A stretch of 64,000 nucleotides of DNA from Dryomyza anilis (Eukaryota > Arthropoda > Insecta > Diptera > Dryomyzidae), in the NCBI GenBank assembly GCA_951804985.1, contig OX638133.1, positions 74,592,367 through 74,656,366 of the forward strand, read 5' to 3'. The notes under the pieces are model-generated. The model ran no database searches and was not told the origin of the DNA. It saw only the letters and a program-made list of their open reading frames with translations. Position numbers and translations under genes: made by a program. Position 1 is the stretch's first letter, and each line of letters starts with the position of its first letter. This document shows, piece after piece, positions 46,501 through 57,990 of this stretch.

Positions 46501-49500
46501 AACAGTCCAACTGCTCTGAACGATCGACAACACGACGCACAAGTATATGGCTACGATCGTTGAGATAGGGAATGGCAAAGGTAAAAGACTTGCGCTGTAC
46601 AACGCCATCGGCAGCATTAGCGGCGGCTGCAGTCTGCTCGGCAACAGCATTAAGACCAGCGCCCTGCTTTTGTTGCTGCAACGTTGAGACGCTAAACTCG
46701 GCCCATTCGCGTGAAATATCATGATGTGGCAGTATATGTTGCAAATAACGTTTGGCCACATCGTGCAGCGGCTTCCCAAGCGCCGGAAACACTTGCAGCG
46801 CAACGGCGGGCATTCGTACGACGGCCATGCTGCCGCCGGCAAGCAGCAGCGCTGCCGTTTCAACATCCAGTGGTCGTTGAAAAGGTTTTTGCGAAAGCGG
46901 GCATGGTTTGAAGACAGGACGAAAAGGATTTTTAATAAGTTGTGCTTTGTTTGAGTGAGTTTTAATAGATTTAAAGTCGCGCCATGCCAGCAAATCAAAG
47001 CAGTTTGCGCCGCAAAAGGTTTTCTGCGACGGCGGCAAACGCGTTGTGTACGGTTTCTTTAGTTTCTCTTCGTTATTACCGCGCACACCAGTCAAACGCA
47101 TTAATTCGCCATCTGCCTGCAGCATTTGAAAGTAATACTTATTGTAGTCGGTCACCACAAAAGAGGCTGCTTTCCAGCCTTGTCGCGTGAAAGGCATTTG
47201 CGTGTTGGGCGCCTGCAGCTGCTGCAACGCTACACTCTTCACTTTTTGCTGGCGTTTCTTGCGCTGCAGTTCACGATAAATGGTCGCCTCGTTGTTGATG
47301 ATGGAAAGTTTGTGATTTTTAGAGAATTTCTGCAGATATTGTCGTCGCTCGGCCACCGTGCGCAGTCGCAGTAAACTTTCAGGCACGGCAGGCATTTGCA
47401 TAGTGGGTGCTACGCAGCTACTCGTCACGAGTCCCTCCAAATTTGACTCTTGTCGATGTATGCGTCGCACAAAATCTTTTTTTGTTTTGCTTTCATCCTC
47501 GGTGGCATCTTTGCTCTCGAGCAGATTGTCACGCATATACGCGTTGAGAGATTCAGATACAAAGGCGGAATTATTTGTGTTGCGATGCAGCGAAAATGGC
47601 ACCATTGGCGTCAGCAACATTCCGGGAACCAGCGGCTCATTTTCCTCAAAGCCAAGAAATTCTTCGCTGGAATCTGTGTAGTCAGTGTCTGGCGCCGCAT
47701 TGTGGTTTGGTTTATCACTTTCGTTGCATTTTTGCGGCGAAACATCGCTGTCGCTGCAATTGAGTACCAACGAATTGGTGGTAGGCACTGGTTCCATAGA
47801 TAATTTACGCACGCGCACCTTGCTCATGAGCATATCGAGAAAATTAGAACCACCGATTTTAGGCTTTTCGGTGGCGCACACGTCTTGCAGCAAAGGAGGC
47901 GGCGGTAAAAATTCTTCTACACGGTTCACTGTCAATTCTTCTGAATTTGTTGCCTCTTGATTTGTATCAACTCTGAGCATTTCATCTGATTCGAGCTCTT
48001 TTAATCCATTATCTGGTTCTTCATCTGACTCTTCATCAGCTTCCCCTTCATCTGCTATCTCCGTATCTTCTCCAACGTCTCTTTGTGCTTCAACAGCTTC
48101 AAACTCTTCCAGAGCTTTATCGAGACCGATCTCTCTCCGAACTTGTTCTTCATCAGCAAGCTCTTTTAGTGCATTATCAGTGTCAAGCTCTTTCAGAAGA
48201 GTTTTATCTGCTCCAAGCTCACCCAGTACTTTGTCAGATGACGGTTTTTCCAGTACATTTTCTTCTCCAAGCTCTTCGGGAGTTTCAATGTTTTCCTCGT
48301 TTTTTCCATTCATTTTTTCAAACTCATTTCGGACTTCATCAGTTGCATTCACTTCAGCGTCGATTTCAGTTTCATCTGTTTCTTCATCTATATCAAGTTC
48401 AATAACTACTGTTTGTCCTACCAACTCTTTCACAACTTTGACTTTTTCAAGCTCTCTAACCATTGAATCTCCATAGAGCTCTTTTGTAGCTATATTTTCT
48501 TGTAACTCTTTACTGACTTCGTCTTCTTCAAGCTCTTTTAAGCATTTTTCTGCTTCGAGCTCTTTTCTAACATCGATAGCTTTAGGCTCTAACCCATCAT
48601 TTGTTGCTTCCATCTTTTTTCTTACAACTTCTAATTCTTCTTCAGACTTTTCATGGATCTCTTTGTCTGTGATCTTCTGCAAAAGCGTGTCTAGAATATT
48701 TTTTGTTTGTATTGCAAAAATCTGTTTTTCTGTCGTTTTTTCCAACACATTTTGTGTTGCATCAGTCTTATTGGCATTTTGCTCGTCGCTCATCTCCTCT
48801 GCCGGCTCAACCTCCTCACATAAAAGTAGCGAATTATCCAAAGCAGCTATTTCAGATTGAATTTCAGTTGGTTTTGGACTTCTAGTCTCTTCTTCAGCGA
48901 TTAAATTTGGCGATGAATCGTCAACTTTGGATACCGAAGAGTTGTCGACTTTAGTTGCAGCTGAATCATCAACTTCAGTTGATACTAAGTAGTCAACTTT
49001 AGTTGACACTGAGTCGTCTACCTTAGTAGTCACTGAGTCGTTGACATCAGTTTCCACTGTGTCGGCGACTTTAGTTGTTGTTGAATCGTCGACTTTAGTT
49101 GTCGTTGAGTCGTCAACTTTGGTTGGCTTTGAATTGTCCACTTTATATGTCGCCGAGTCGTCGACTTTATTATTCGAATTAACATTTGTTTTTTCTACAC
49201 TGTCAATCACTATCGGATTAAATTTATTAACTGAATTATCGTCCAATTGTTCGGTTGTTTTAATGGCTGTTGATTTGTCTACTATATTATTTTTCAGACA
49301 ATCTTGGATTTTATCACATTGATTTTCTGTTAGGTTATCTACAATTTTATCTCCCAGATTTTCCGCCATTTCAGACGTTTTATTCACAATTTTATCTATT
49401 GTGTCAACCATTTGATTATCTGTCTGCATTTCATCTTTGGACTTGTGCCCTGTTACTGTTGTCGACAAAGCCTCTGCAAACGTAGCAGGCACTGCTTCTT

Positions 49501-50050
49501 GGATTCTTGTAGACGCTATCTCTGGTACTGCTAGACTTTGTCTGCGGATACTGCCCTCAATTAGCGTCGTTAGGCGTTTTCCACATCGTAGCAGCTCCAA
49601 TTGCTCCTTTAACTGTTTGCTAACTTCTTCGGGTGCCATGCTGGTCACCACCTCTTCTTGTGATTCCTCCTCCTTTGCTGCAACGGCTGCTACATTTTGT
49701 TCTATCAACTCGTCGCCATCTTCCAAATACTCCTGTGCGCCAACATGACTCTTTAAATACATGACCATACCTCGAGACCACTGTTTGGCATTTCGTTTCA
49801 GCAATTTGATGGTACTATTGTGCAACGGATCGTATACAAATCGGCTCAAATGATTATAGTCCAAAATCACAACGTCTCGATCTCCACGTCGTTTACGTTT
49901 GGCCAAACGTTTGATAGTTATGTGTGGCGTTTCGATGTGCTTAAGAAATGCTTGTATATTTGCCATGTTCGTTTGAAGTATCTCCACGGGCACCTTGTAT
50001 TTGCGTTGTGCCCGTCGAAAGATACGCATACTCTTGGCCGATAGCTTCAT
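34415..50050 (-). CDS. ocm: very large nuclear protein, ocm-like (CG3363), 6 coding exons, about 3548 aa
   Basis: Coding exons on the minus strand are 50050-46170, 46111-46053, 45690-45530, 43706-37420, 34738-34588 and 34522-34415 (TGA). All are GT-AG; phases close to 10647 bases. The apparent stop at 37416 is avoided because AATAG at 37420 is followed by a strong GTAAGT donor, and the next exons stay in frame. The N-terminus is basic, then comes a long acidic repeat-rich region with KVDDS-type units. A small exon at residues about 1314-1367 carries a CXC-like cysteine cluster ([22 protein letters not shown]), resembling the Cys-rich domain of MGA proteins. An AT-hook (KRGRGRPHK) lies near residue 1665, polyQ near 1957 and Ser/Thr/Ala/Asn-rich tracts after that. 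The name rests on recalled gene order beside CG3362 and on composition. A nuclear, DNA- or chromatin-binding role is inference. Confidence 0.75.
34588..34738 (-). CDS. ocm: penultimate ocm coding exon
   Basis: A 151-base exon with acceptor ccttag and donor acg|gtaatt. It joins the main exon through a split Arg codon (AG plus A) and encodes a short basic segment including [17 protein letters not shown] start codon inside it (MSTLPEQ) made it look like a free-standing ORF, but phase and splice sites tie it to the main gene. Confidence 0.75.
34907..36741. mobile_element. Tc1/mariner-like foldback element with long inverted arms, in an ocm intron
   Basis: Begins CAGCTGTGTGAAAAATAATA and ends with its reverse complement, flanked by TA on both sides (34905-34906, 36742-36743). 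The inverted arms are long (about 34907-35480 and 36060-36741) and imperfect, so most of the element is a palindrome. The centre carries a non-LTR reverse transcriptase fragment (35645-35895) rather than a transposase. Non-autonomous. Confidence 0.85.
35645..35895 (+). pseudogene. C-terminal tail fragment of a non-LTR (RTE/CR1-like) reverse transcriptase
   Basis: The translation reads [12 protein letters not shown], then [15 protein letters not shown], then after a frame break [18 protein letters not shown] and a stop. This is the characteristic C-terminal tail of RTE/CR1/Jockey-like elements. It lies in the centre of the foldback transposon and is followed by a short direct-repeat-like tail (cataatgttacgttaaacataatgtgaata). 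Confidence 0.8.
36923..36985 (+). repeat. possible tRNA-derived SINE head
   Basis: The sequence TAGATCAGTGGTTAG (36931-36945) resembles a Pol III box A, and GAATTCGAACATC about 40 bases later resembles a degenerate box B. It is followed by a non-tRNA body ending near 37191, part of which is duplicated at 37212-37315. Not a functional tRNA: the arms do not pair as a cloverleaf. Confidence 0.4.
37092..37315. repeat. tandem duplication, unit about 120 bp
   Basis: The segment 37095-37191 (TTGTAATCAGACCA, CTACGAACACCT, ATTTCAATGACTACGTTTT, CACGATTCATTTTGCCAACTGA) is repeated with small changes at 37216-37315. It may be the duplicated 3' body of the SINE-like element to its left. Confidence 0.75.
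39340..39470 (-). repeat. ocm: in-frame coding minisatellite in ocm (24-bp unit)
   Basis: Three copies of a 24-base unit (atactattaatattaatagtattc-like) encode repeats of NTININSM within the ocm protein near residue 2800, flanked by NSSN variants. The unit is a multiple of three, so copy changes keep frame. Confidence 0.85.
41870..41995 (-). repeat. ocm: polyglutamine tract with EQQQQ interruptions in ocm
   Basis: Reverse-strand CAG/CAA codons give a run of 12 or more Gln, preceded by EQQQQ units. Mixed CAG and CAA and GAG interruptions suggest a stable tract. It is one of several Gln-rich stretches in the large exon. Confidence 0.9.
43707..45529 (-). other. ocm intron between the Cys-rich exon and the main exon
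   Basis: A 1.8 kb AT-rich intron. Frames such as 43957-44166 have no domain. A loose direct repeat at 44930-45060 (TTTGCGTTTGACTGG, TTTATTTCCAAATATTTGCTG) is the only structure I see. Confidence 0.6.
45779..45829. repeat. perfect 20-bp hairpin in an ocm intron
   Basis: Arms 45779-45798 and 45810-45829 are exact reverse complements, separated by an 11-base loop. It lies in the 362-nt intron 45691-46052. Confidence 0.85.
48925..49150 (-). repeat. ocm: degenerate in-frame repeat KVDDSxxT in ocm exon 1
   Basis: About ten copies of a short acidic unit ([24 protein letters not shown] and similar) are encoded near ocm residues 300-375. Nucleotide copies (gagtcgtcaactttagt-like) have diverged more than the protein. 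Confidence 0.85.
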
Positions 50051-50089
50051 CTTGTTTGAGGAGATGTTCAGCTACGGATTGAAAAATAT
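50051..50089 (-). other. ocm: ocm 5' UTR segment adjoining the start codon
   Basis: A strong acceptor (pyrimidine tract then TTTTTTTAG, AG at 50091-50090) lies 39 bases before the ocm ATG. The first coding exon therefore probably begins at 50089, and the transcript has at least one upstream untranslated exon. Confidence 0.65.
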
Positions 50090-50378
50090 CTAAAAAAAGA
50101 AATTAACGATTTTTTGTGAAATATTACAATAAATTTAATTTTAAAAATTGTTTTTAAAGAGAATAAAAAAAAAATTAATAAATAAATTATCTTTTTATGT
50201 ACATTTTGATCACTGACTTTCCAAAAGTATTTTATATAATTTAAATTTTTTTGTAAAAAAAATATTTATAAAATGTAGAAATACAAAAATTCAATTTTTG
50301 AATTTGACAAATGTGAATTAAATTTGAATTATATTTTGAAATTATTAAACATTTTATTAGCAAAGTTAAAAATATTAA

Positions 50379-50794
50379 GGCCAAATCGCAAATAGGTCGG
50401 TCGTACGTTTACCGACTTTGGCTATGCGTTGCTCAGGCGTTACGATCTTTGTTCCCCCAACGCATCAGCACAGTTTTCCAAGTCGCAATGAAGCCGTTAC
50501 GGTTGCGTTTCGAACCGTTTTTTCTTATTCGTGGTATAAATATACAATTTTCGCGCACTAGAAATCAATTTTTTGGTCAAACAAAATTATTGTTATTGTT
50601 TTCAAATACATTTTTTTAAGAAACTAAATTCTATGAAATAACGATTATTAGGCAAATGTCAAACGGACGACCTAGTAGAGAATTTACAATAAAACGCATG
50701 AGGTCTACTTTCGGTTTAAATCATTGGTTTCTATTGATTCTACTTTTTCTGTCAACGCAAGCACGACCTAACGCAACATTGCGATTTGGTCTTT
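50379..50794. mobile_element. MITE-like element, about 415 bp
   Basis: The left end AAGGCCAAATCGCAA is mirrored by TTGCGATTTGGTCTT at the right. The interior is less AT-rich than its surroundings and has no coding capacity; further partial complementarity (ggtcggtcgt near the left, acgacctaacg near the right) extends the inverted ends. Confidence 0.6.
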
Positions 50795-52669
50795 ATTCGT
50801 AGGTTTAAAATGTCATTTTAAAGTATTACCAAATTCTTGCCAATATTGAAATAAAAAATTCAAAATATATTTAAAATATACAATTTTTTGACAGTTTACA
50901 TATTTAAATTTTAAAAACGTATATGATGAGTTAAGATCTACATATATTTTTTGTGGTTTAGTATTTAATGTTTACCTACTTTTAAATAATATTGAATAGA
51001 AAATTCTAATTTTAATTAAATTAAAGTTGTGACTACATTTAAGATTTTTTTATGAACTAATTTTTTTAAATAAAATTTTACAAAAATTTAAATTTTAATT
51101 AAACTTAAAATTTTTATTAAAAAAATAATTTTATTGAAAACTATTTATTTTATAATTAAAATTTTAATATTTTTATAAAAATAATCAAAACATATAATTC
51201 GAATTTACAATAATAATTTTAATATTTATTTAATTTCGTTAAAAAAATATATATATAAAAATTAAGAAGACAAAATTAATTAACTAATAATAAAACAAAG
51301 ATAATTGCCTTAAGTATGACAGCTCTAAATATAAATATACTTTAAAAAACATCAAATTTCATAAGTGCAACAAAAACGTTAAATATTTGTCTTAAAAAAA
51401 CATCTTTCATACTTATTTATAAAAAAAATGTTGAGGCAAATATACATTTAACATTTTAAAATACAGAAATAAAATGTTATAACTAAATATTAAACTAAAA
51501 AAACCTATATTATTTTAATGTAATTTTGTAATTAAAGCAGTATCCGTTTTACGCCGTCTTTGCTATTATAAAGTCTTCGATAGTTAAACAGTACAACGAT
51601 TCGAAAACTCGATGCTGCCATTAAGATAAACTCTTAAAAGAACACTTAACCTTAACGGGCTGAAACTCATGACACTATTTTCACTTCTATCATTAGGTTA
51701 TATTAGTGTAACAATAAGAAGTATCGAATAATAAATAACTCTTATGAGGTCAAAGTGTAACAAACTTATTTTTTTAATTTTATTTTAAGTACATTTATGG
51801 ATACCAAAACCAGCAAAGTCTATCATATGCTTAATTGTCAAATCAATGAACTCCATTCATAAAAATTTCAATTTTAATGTAAAAGCATTTGAATTACTGA
51901 AATCAATGATTTGACACCATAATATATATGTATAAAAATAAAATAATTAAATTTTTAATATTTTAAATTATTATTTGACCATAAACGTAAATTTTGTTTA
52001 AAACACAAATGGGTTTACTGTCAGTTGCATAAAAAAATAACAAGTAGTTAAACAATTATTTCATTAATTGTCACTATGCGATTTTCATCAATTAACGTTA
52101 ACTCATAGTTAAAAGACACCGAGTATTTTTTATAAAAAAAAATTAAAGGCCACACATTAAAGTACCACAAAATTTATATTAATGCGGTTTATCTTCAATT
52201 TAAGTGTTTTTTATTATCTATTACTTCTTTGATGTTTTTTTTTTATTTTTTTAACTTTTCTTTCATTTTTTTTTTTTGTCACGTTTTTATTTTAAATCAA
52301 CAATTTTATTTAATTTTATATTTTATTTATTCTAATTAGAGTTTATAACTAATGTGTTTAATTTGTTTATATTAATTGAGAAATCTTGAATCACACACAC
52401 ACACATTCTCATGCTGCCACAATTTACCGTCATGATCAAATTTCCATGTCTTGCAGTTGGTACCACTGACGGAAAATGAGATACATACACAATGTCAACA
52501 TACTGAACACACCCCAACAAAAACAACAATTAAAGAGACAACAACAAAACCGACAACAACAACTCATGTAAAATGTCAATATTTTTTGTATAGCTTACAA
52601 ACTAAAAATTACAAAAAGCACAGTAAAACTTATCACAAATTATACATTAAATATATTTTGTAAACCAAC
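50795..52669. other. AT-rich sequence, probable ocm 5' intron, no gene seen
   Basis: AT-rich sequence with many A and T runs. No repeats, elements or coding frames that I can support. Confidence 0.5.
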
Positions 52670-53100
52670 CTGCATTAAAACAAAACAACAATAACCACCA
52701 CTAAACGGCGTAAACAAATGAAACGGAAATTCGTTCAAGTCGCACGTCGTCCGTCCGCTAGTCAGTCTCTCGCGTATTCAACAAATTGCAACAACAACAA
52801 CCACAGCAACTCTGGTATGTGCCTGCAAAATGCCTTCGCAACGACAGCGAGACGAAAAAAAACAAAATTTTCAAGCACTTGATGCGCTTTATTCTTGCAA
52901 TATTTTTCACACTGACATCACGGTGCACTTAATCACTTCACTTTTTACACTATTTACTAATTCTTTTTTTGATTTACTGCAAAACTTGCCATTAATTTAT
53001 CACTGATTGAACGCAGAAACCTGCGGCGATCGTTGTTCTTATCCGCGTTTGAAACATTCATGTGTTTTCTGCACTATTTGAGGTTGCGTTTCATATTATT
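52670..53100 (-). promoter_or_regulatory. ocm: candidate ocm 5' untranslated exon and promoter
   Basis: A stretch of more balanced composition with a possible donor (GCAG|GTTGG, exon end at 52670) and initiator-like TCAGT motifs on the minus strand near 52915 and 53004. It is the best local candidate for the start of the ocm transcript, but nothing here is decisive; the balanced stretch at 60640-61140 is an alternative. Confidence 0.35.
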
Positions 53101-53628
53101 CCATTTTGTTCTCGTAGCGGGCATCAGATGACAGCCGCGAAACGTTGTGAAAACAGAAACAGTATCTCTGTCGATTGAAACCACTATTTGTTGTTATTGT
53201 GATTGAATACCTGCTTGTTGTAGTTGTTGTTGCAAAAACAATATGGCAGCAGTACTCTAATGTAGGCAACACTGTCGTAATGTGGTCGAAATTACGTCGT
53301 TGTCGTGTGTATCTTAACAAATAAAAAAACCAACAACAAGTCAAGATTAAGTGATGAACACGAGGAAATGAAGAGCTAAAATCAAGACAAAACTCATGCA
53401 TAAATGAGGAGAAAATAAATAATACGAAGTCCATGTGATTTCCAAATTTACAATTTAACATATTTACAATTTAAATAAATTAAAAACTAAAATTCTATAG
53501 CACTTGATATTTTCCAATTTTTATCTTATAATTTTCTAACTTACATCAGTTGAAAAAATTCTATTTAAAATATATTGTCCCTTAACAATAGTCAAACTTT
53601 ACCTGGAGCTTTCATTTAAATATGCACC

Positions 53629-53838
53629 CAGAAAAAAATACTATAAAAAAAATAGTTTTTACTATTAAAAATTGTCAATAAGATAAATTATTATTTTAAT
53701 GGGAAAATACCATTTAATACTAGAAAATACCATGACATTACCATTGAGTTTATATGAAAAGATTTTTTGTATACTATTAAATCAATAATTGTCCTATTGA
53801 CTAATTTTAATGGGATTTGAGGGATTTTTTTTCTGGAT
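53629..53838. mobile_element. short TIR MITE, copy 1
   Basis: Starts cacccagaaaaaaa and ends tttttttctgg. The interior contains ATTTAATGGTATTTTCC-type sequence. Related to the copy at 56520-56762, which is in the opposite orientation. Confidence 0.7.
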
Positions 53839-53839
53839 A

Positions 53840-54465
53840 TGACTTCTAATTTGTTTTTCTATGAAAATAAATGTCGAAAGCTGTATATTTAAATATATTA
53901 CAGTTTAAAATGATCTATATTTACGCACTATTTATATTGAGCACACATGTTTTATTTTTTACTGTATGAAATTTGACAAAATTCGAATTGACCCAAACTG
54001 GTACTGAAACGGTAGAATATGGCGAATATCACTATTTGATTTGTAGTTCAATGAGTCTAGTTGTAATTTTCATAAACAATGTGCAATGGGGGAATATGTC
54101 TTTTAAAATCACTCTTTTAGATATATTTACCATTAATGTACATACTATATTTCTTAATAAATATTTGATATTGCAGCCACTTTAAATTTTATGACTTAAA
54201 TACAGTTACGGATTTAAAAATCACCTACTAATTATGGCGAACATTTTGTGAGTCGACGATTTGCGAGTTAACCATAGATTTATCTTATATTTCTACAAAT
54301 CAAAACTGTATCTCCGCAAATTAAATTACAATTCCATGATTTACAAAATTACAATTTCATAAAATGATCAGCTGTTACAAATGAGAGAAATTATCGATAA
54401 TTCGTTGACATTAGCCGGTGTTGCATTATAAATATAGCTCGGCTCAGATCATTTTTAATTCTTAG
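53840..54465. other. no feature seen
   Basis: AT-rich intergenic or intronic sequence. The frame at 53973-54185 has no domain or support. Confidence 0.5.
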
Positions 54466-54995
54466 GGCCGGTTTTACAGTAGTAGTTTAACTAGATTTGT
54501 GGGTTAAACGTAGTTTAATCTCAGAATTCAGTTTTACAGTGACTTTAAATCGTCGTTTAAAATCAGTTCAAACGTCTAACGTTGGCCGTTTAAACTACGT
54601 TTAAAATCTTAATGTTTTTGACATACTATACACAAGTATGAGAATTGCACTCTTTTTGAACTGTCCGTCCACTTTTTTATTAATGTAAAATCTATTTTCA
54701 ATGTCTTGATTTACAAAATGTTTGCATAAAATTATCAGCTGTTCCAAATGAGAGAAATAATTGATAATTTGTTGACAATTGCCAGTGATGCCATATTTAT
54801 CCTACTTGACTCAGTCAAAGTTAAACGTCGTTTAAATTTATGAGACATTTAAACAAGAATTAAACTAGGTTTAAACAAGCACTGTAAAACCGGCTCATAC
54901 TGAAAAATACAAAGTTGAACGTAGTTAAATTTAAGAGACGTTTAATTCAACTAAGATTAGACTAAGTTTAAACTAGTACTGTAAAATGGCCATCA
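54466..54995. mobile_element. foldback element with GGCCGGTTTTACAGTA ends
   Basis: The left end GGCCGGTTTTACAGTAG (about 54470) is mirrored by TAGTACTGTAAAATGGCC (about 54974-54991), and an inner inverse copy GCACTGTAAAACCGGC occurs at about 54878. GTTTAAAC-like motifs recur inside in both orientations. No coding capacity. Confidence 0.6.
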
Positions 54996-56519
54996 GTAAT
55001 TTAACTGTCGTTTAAAACGATATTATAATAGATTATCTGGTAGTTAAATGACATTAATAAATTAAAATTTTATTTCATGAATTTGTGTATTATATTTAGA
55101 TATTAAGGCGAAAAGTTTGTAATGTTACCGGACATTGGCTCATGTTATTTTAAGACATTTTTTCTTATTTTTGGAACTCCAAAATTATTTGAATGAAATT
55201 TAAAATTCATTCGGTTAAAAATATAACTGGAACATGAACTGCCTGGTAAACAATTTAACTGAAATATAGATATAACTATGTATGTAAAATCGAATAAAAA
55301 GTTGTAATTTAAAATTAACCAGAAATCGTGAAAACAGGTGATGTGTATGATGATTCTCAATGACTATCGAAATTTCAATTACAATATAAATATCAAACAA
55401 TAGACAATTGGTTGTATCTACAGTATGATTACTTTGCATGAGCGCATTAGTTTTCTAATTGAAAATGTTTGTTACTTAAAAAAGTCGAATATGTACGCTT
55501 GTTTTTTCATACAAATAACTTTTAAGTTATATAAAAGGCATACATTCGTTAGTCCTGCCTTTACCTTTGGATACCTTTTGGATCACTATTCTGTCAACAT
55601 TCGAACAACGTCAACTTTTAAAAGTTAGTGTAAAGTTAAGTTTTGGAAATAGTTTGTCTGGTTGGGATTGTTAATTTTGGATGTTTTAATGTTTCTTACC
55701 TTTAAGGGTAAATAGTAAACATCAATTCCATCAGAATATTATTGTCGTTTTTATTGACACTTTTCAATTAATTTAAGTCGATTAAACGATGTTGCCCGAT
55801 ATCGAAAAATCGATGTGCTTGGCAAAAAAAAAATAGTGTAGTGTGTATTCAATGACATCACTCATAGTAAATTAATAAATTAACATTATTTATATTAACG
55901 AAATATTTATAAATATATTCTTTATGATTATAATTTCTTTATTATAAAAAATAATGTGTACCTGCATTTTATAATTTGCTTTAAATGTTCATTACAAAAT
56001 AAATGTAAATTCGATCTGAAGAAACTAAAATTCACGTTTAGCACAGAACAAATGACAGAAATATGAGAGAGCAATGTGGTGGTGAGAATGACAGCAATTA
56101 GGCTGAAACGCAGTGAAAATAAAACATTGAAATGAAATTAAGGTTAGATACTAAAATTATGTGAGAATATTAAAGCAAAAATAAAATACACATTATAATT
56201 ATATAATAAATATACAATCTAATTAAATTTTAAAACAAAATTTTTAAATGCAATTTAAATACGAATTATAATTACAATGAAAAGAGAACGAAGCTCATGC
56301 TAAATGAAGGCACTTAGCTTCGGCGCAGGACCAATATGTGTACACAAAATAATATGAAAATTTTAATTTGCAAATACAACAAGTATTTTTTTAAATTAAA
56401 AAATAAACATAATTTCTTATTTTTTGCGATAAAGAAAATACATGACCACCGGTTTTCTGAAAAATCTGAAAATAAATTTCAGGTTTATAATAATTAAAAA
56501 CGAATCGTATTTCTCTACA
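54996..56519. other. no gene seen
   Basis: AT-rich sequence with short frames lacking domains. An ATCGAT-rich spot at 55795-55815 and a balanced patch at 56040-56110 have no assignable role. Confidence 0.5.
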
Positions 56520-56762
56520 CCCAGAAAAAATTCCCTCAAATACCATTAAAATTGGTCAACGGGGCAATTATAGATTTAATAGTATACAAAAAATAAATAT
56601 TTTCATATAAACTCAATGGAAATATCATTGTATATGTTGTATATTTATATTTAATTGTATTTAATTGTATATTTAATGGTATTTTCCATTTAAAGCGATA
56701 ATTTATCCTATTAAATGGAAATAGTAAAAAAACTATTATTTGTATAATATTTTTTTCTGAGT
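56520..56762. mobile_element. short TIR MITE, copy 2 (inverse of copy 1)
   Basis: Starts acacccagaaaaaattccctcaaa and ends ttttttctgagtgt. The internal blocks match the reverse complement of 53629-53838 (for example CCCTCAAATACCATTAAAAT here against ATTTTAATGGGATTTGAGGG there). Confidence 0.7.
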
Positions 56763-57407
56763 GTATATGGTAAATAAATTCAAAACAATGTTATCAAAAT
56801 ATAAAAATCAATACTCCCTAGCATGGTTGAAGTATATACAGGTTAAGTCATCTTTCAAAATTCCGGCAATATTTACTTTTTTTTGAAAACTGTTTGAAAG
56901 ACTCAACATTTGTTTACGAAAAATTTAAAACGAAACATCAATGCTTTGTTTACAAGTTCACAAAATTAACAAAAACTTGAAATTTAAAAACCAATAAATC
57001 TCAACATTAAAATAAGTTCTCTATGACTTCAACATGAATCACAGTGTATTAAAAAAGTGAAATAGTTTCATGTGCCGTGAAATTTTAATTAAATAGTGCA
57101 ATTTAAGTGCAAAATTCAAAACCTTAAAATAAATTTTAAAATGACAATTAATTGTTTTATTTTTAATATTTTTCTTCTCGACATTCTCAGCATTCTGTAA
57201 GCCAACTATCTGTCTAGATGAACTAACCTGTATGTACTTCAACCATGCTCCCTAGTAAAAATTTACCATAAAAAATTTAGTTAAATTTAACACTTTATTT
57301 TTAATGCAGTATTTTTTGGGTGTGATTTGTTATTTAACCGATAATTTGATTTATCACAATAATCAGACATCGATATATTATAAAATTGTGACAAGATGTT
57401 ATATAAA

Positions 57408-57440
57408 TTTTCAATAGGCGATAATTTCGCCTATTGAAAA
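57408..57440. repeat. perfect 14-bp hairpin
   Basis: TTTTCAATAGGCGA and TCGCCTATTGAAAA are separated by 5 bases. It could be a terminator-like or boundary palindrome, or the junction of an inverted-repeat element; no function is assigned. Confidence 0.85.
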
Positions 57441-57589
57441 GATGTGATGTGATGCAGAAGCGAATCGAACTATAATGGAAGTATTAAAAAAACTCTATAT
57501 CTCTTCCGCTCTTCCTCTCGGCAGTAAATGGCAAACCTACGAGAGTAAAACATTGCCTAAGTTCTTATAGGACTGTAGCGTCAAACTAT

Positions 57590-57990
57590 ATTAATAAATC
57601 GCCTGTCTATAGTTATATAACATATCGCCAGTTCGATATTTTTTCTTCGACAGTGATAGTTTAAAGTCTTGCAACTGCACAGTGGGCTGGGAACTAAATT
57701 TGACCAAAATTAATTACATATCTCCTTGAGCATAACTCTAATATAAAATTGTTCTCATATAATTTCGATAACGCCAATTTAGAATATATTATAAAAAAAT
57801 AAAAATTAAAATAGTAGATTGGCGTCCTAAATTTTTAAATTTTAGGGTATTATTATAAAAATCGTTTTACGTATGATTAATGTGTCAGAAACTTCGAATG
57901 TGATGTTAATAATTTTAAATTCAAAACGGTGGGTCTAAATTTTGGAAATGTAAAAAACAAGGTTTTCATAACCTTAATGTCTTTTAAGAT
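57590..57990. repeat. dispersed repeat, copy related to 59306-59560
   Basis: Shares ordered blocks with 59306-59560: CGCCTGTCTATAGT, CTGCACAGTGGGCTG, TGACCAAAATT, GGCGTCC.AAATTTTTAAAT, TTTTACGTAT, GATGTTAATAATTT and CAAGGTTTTCATAACCTT. Several hundred bases long and diverged. Confidence 0.75.
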
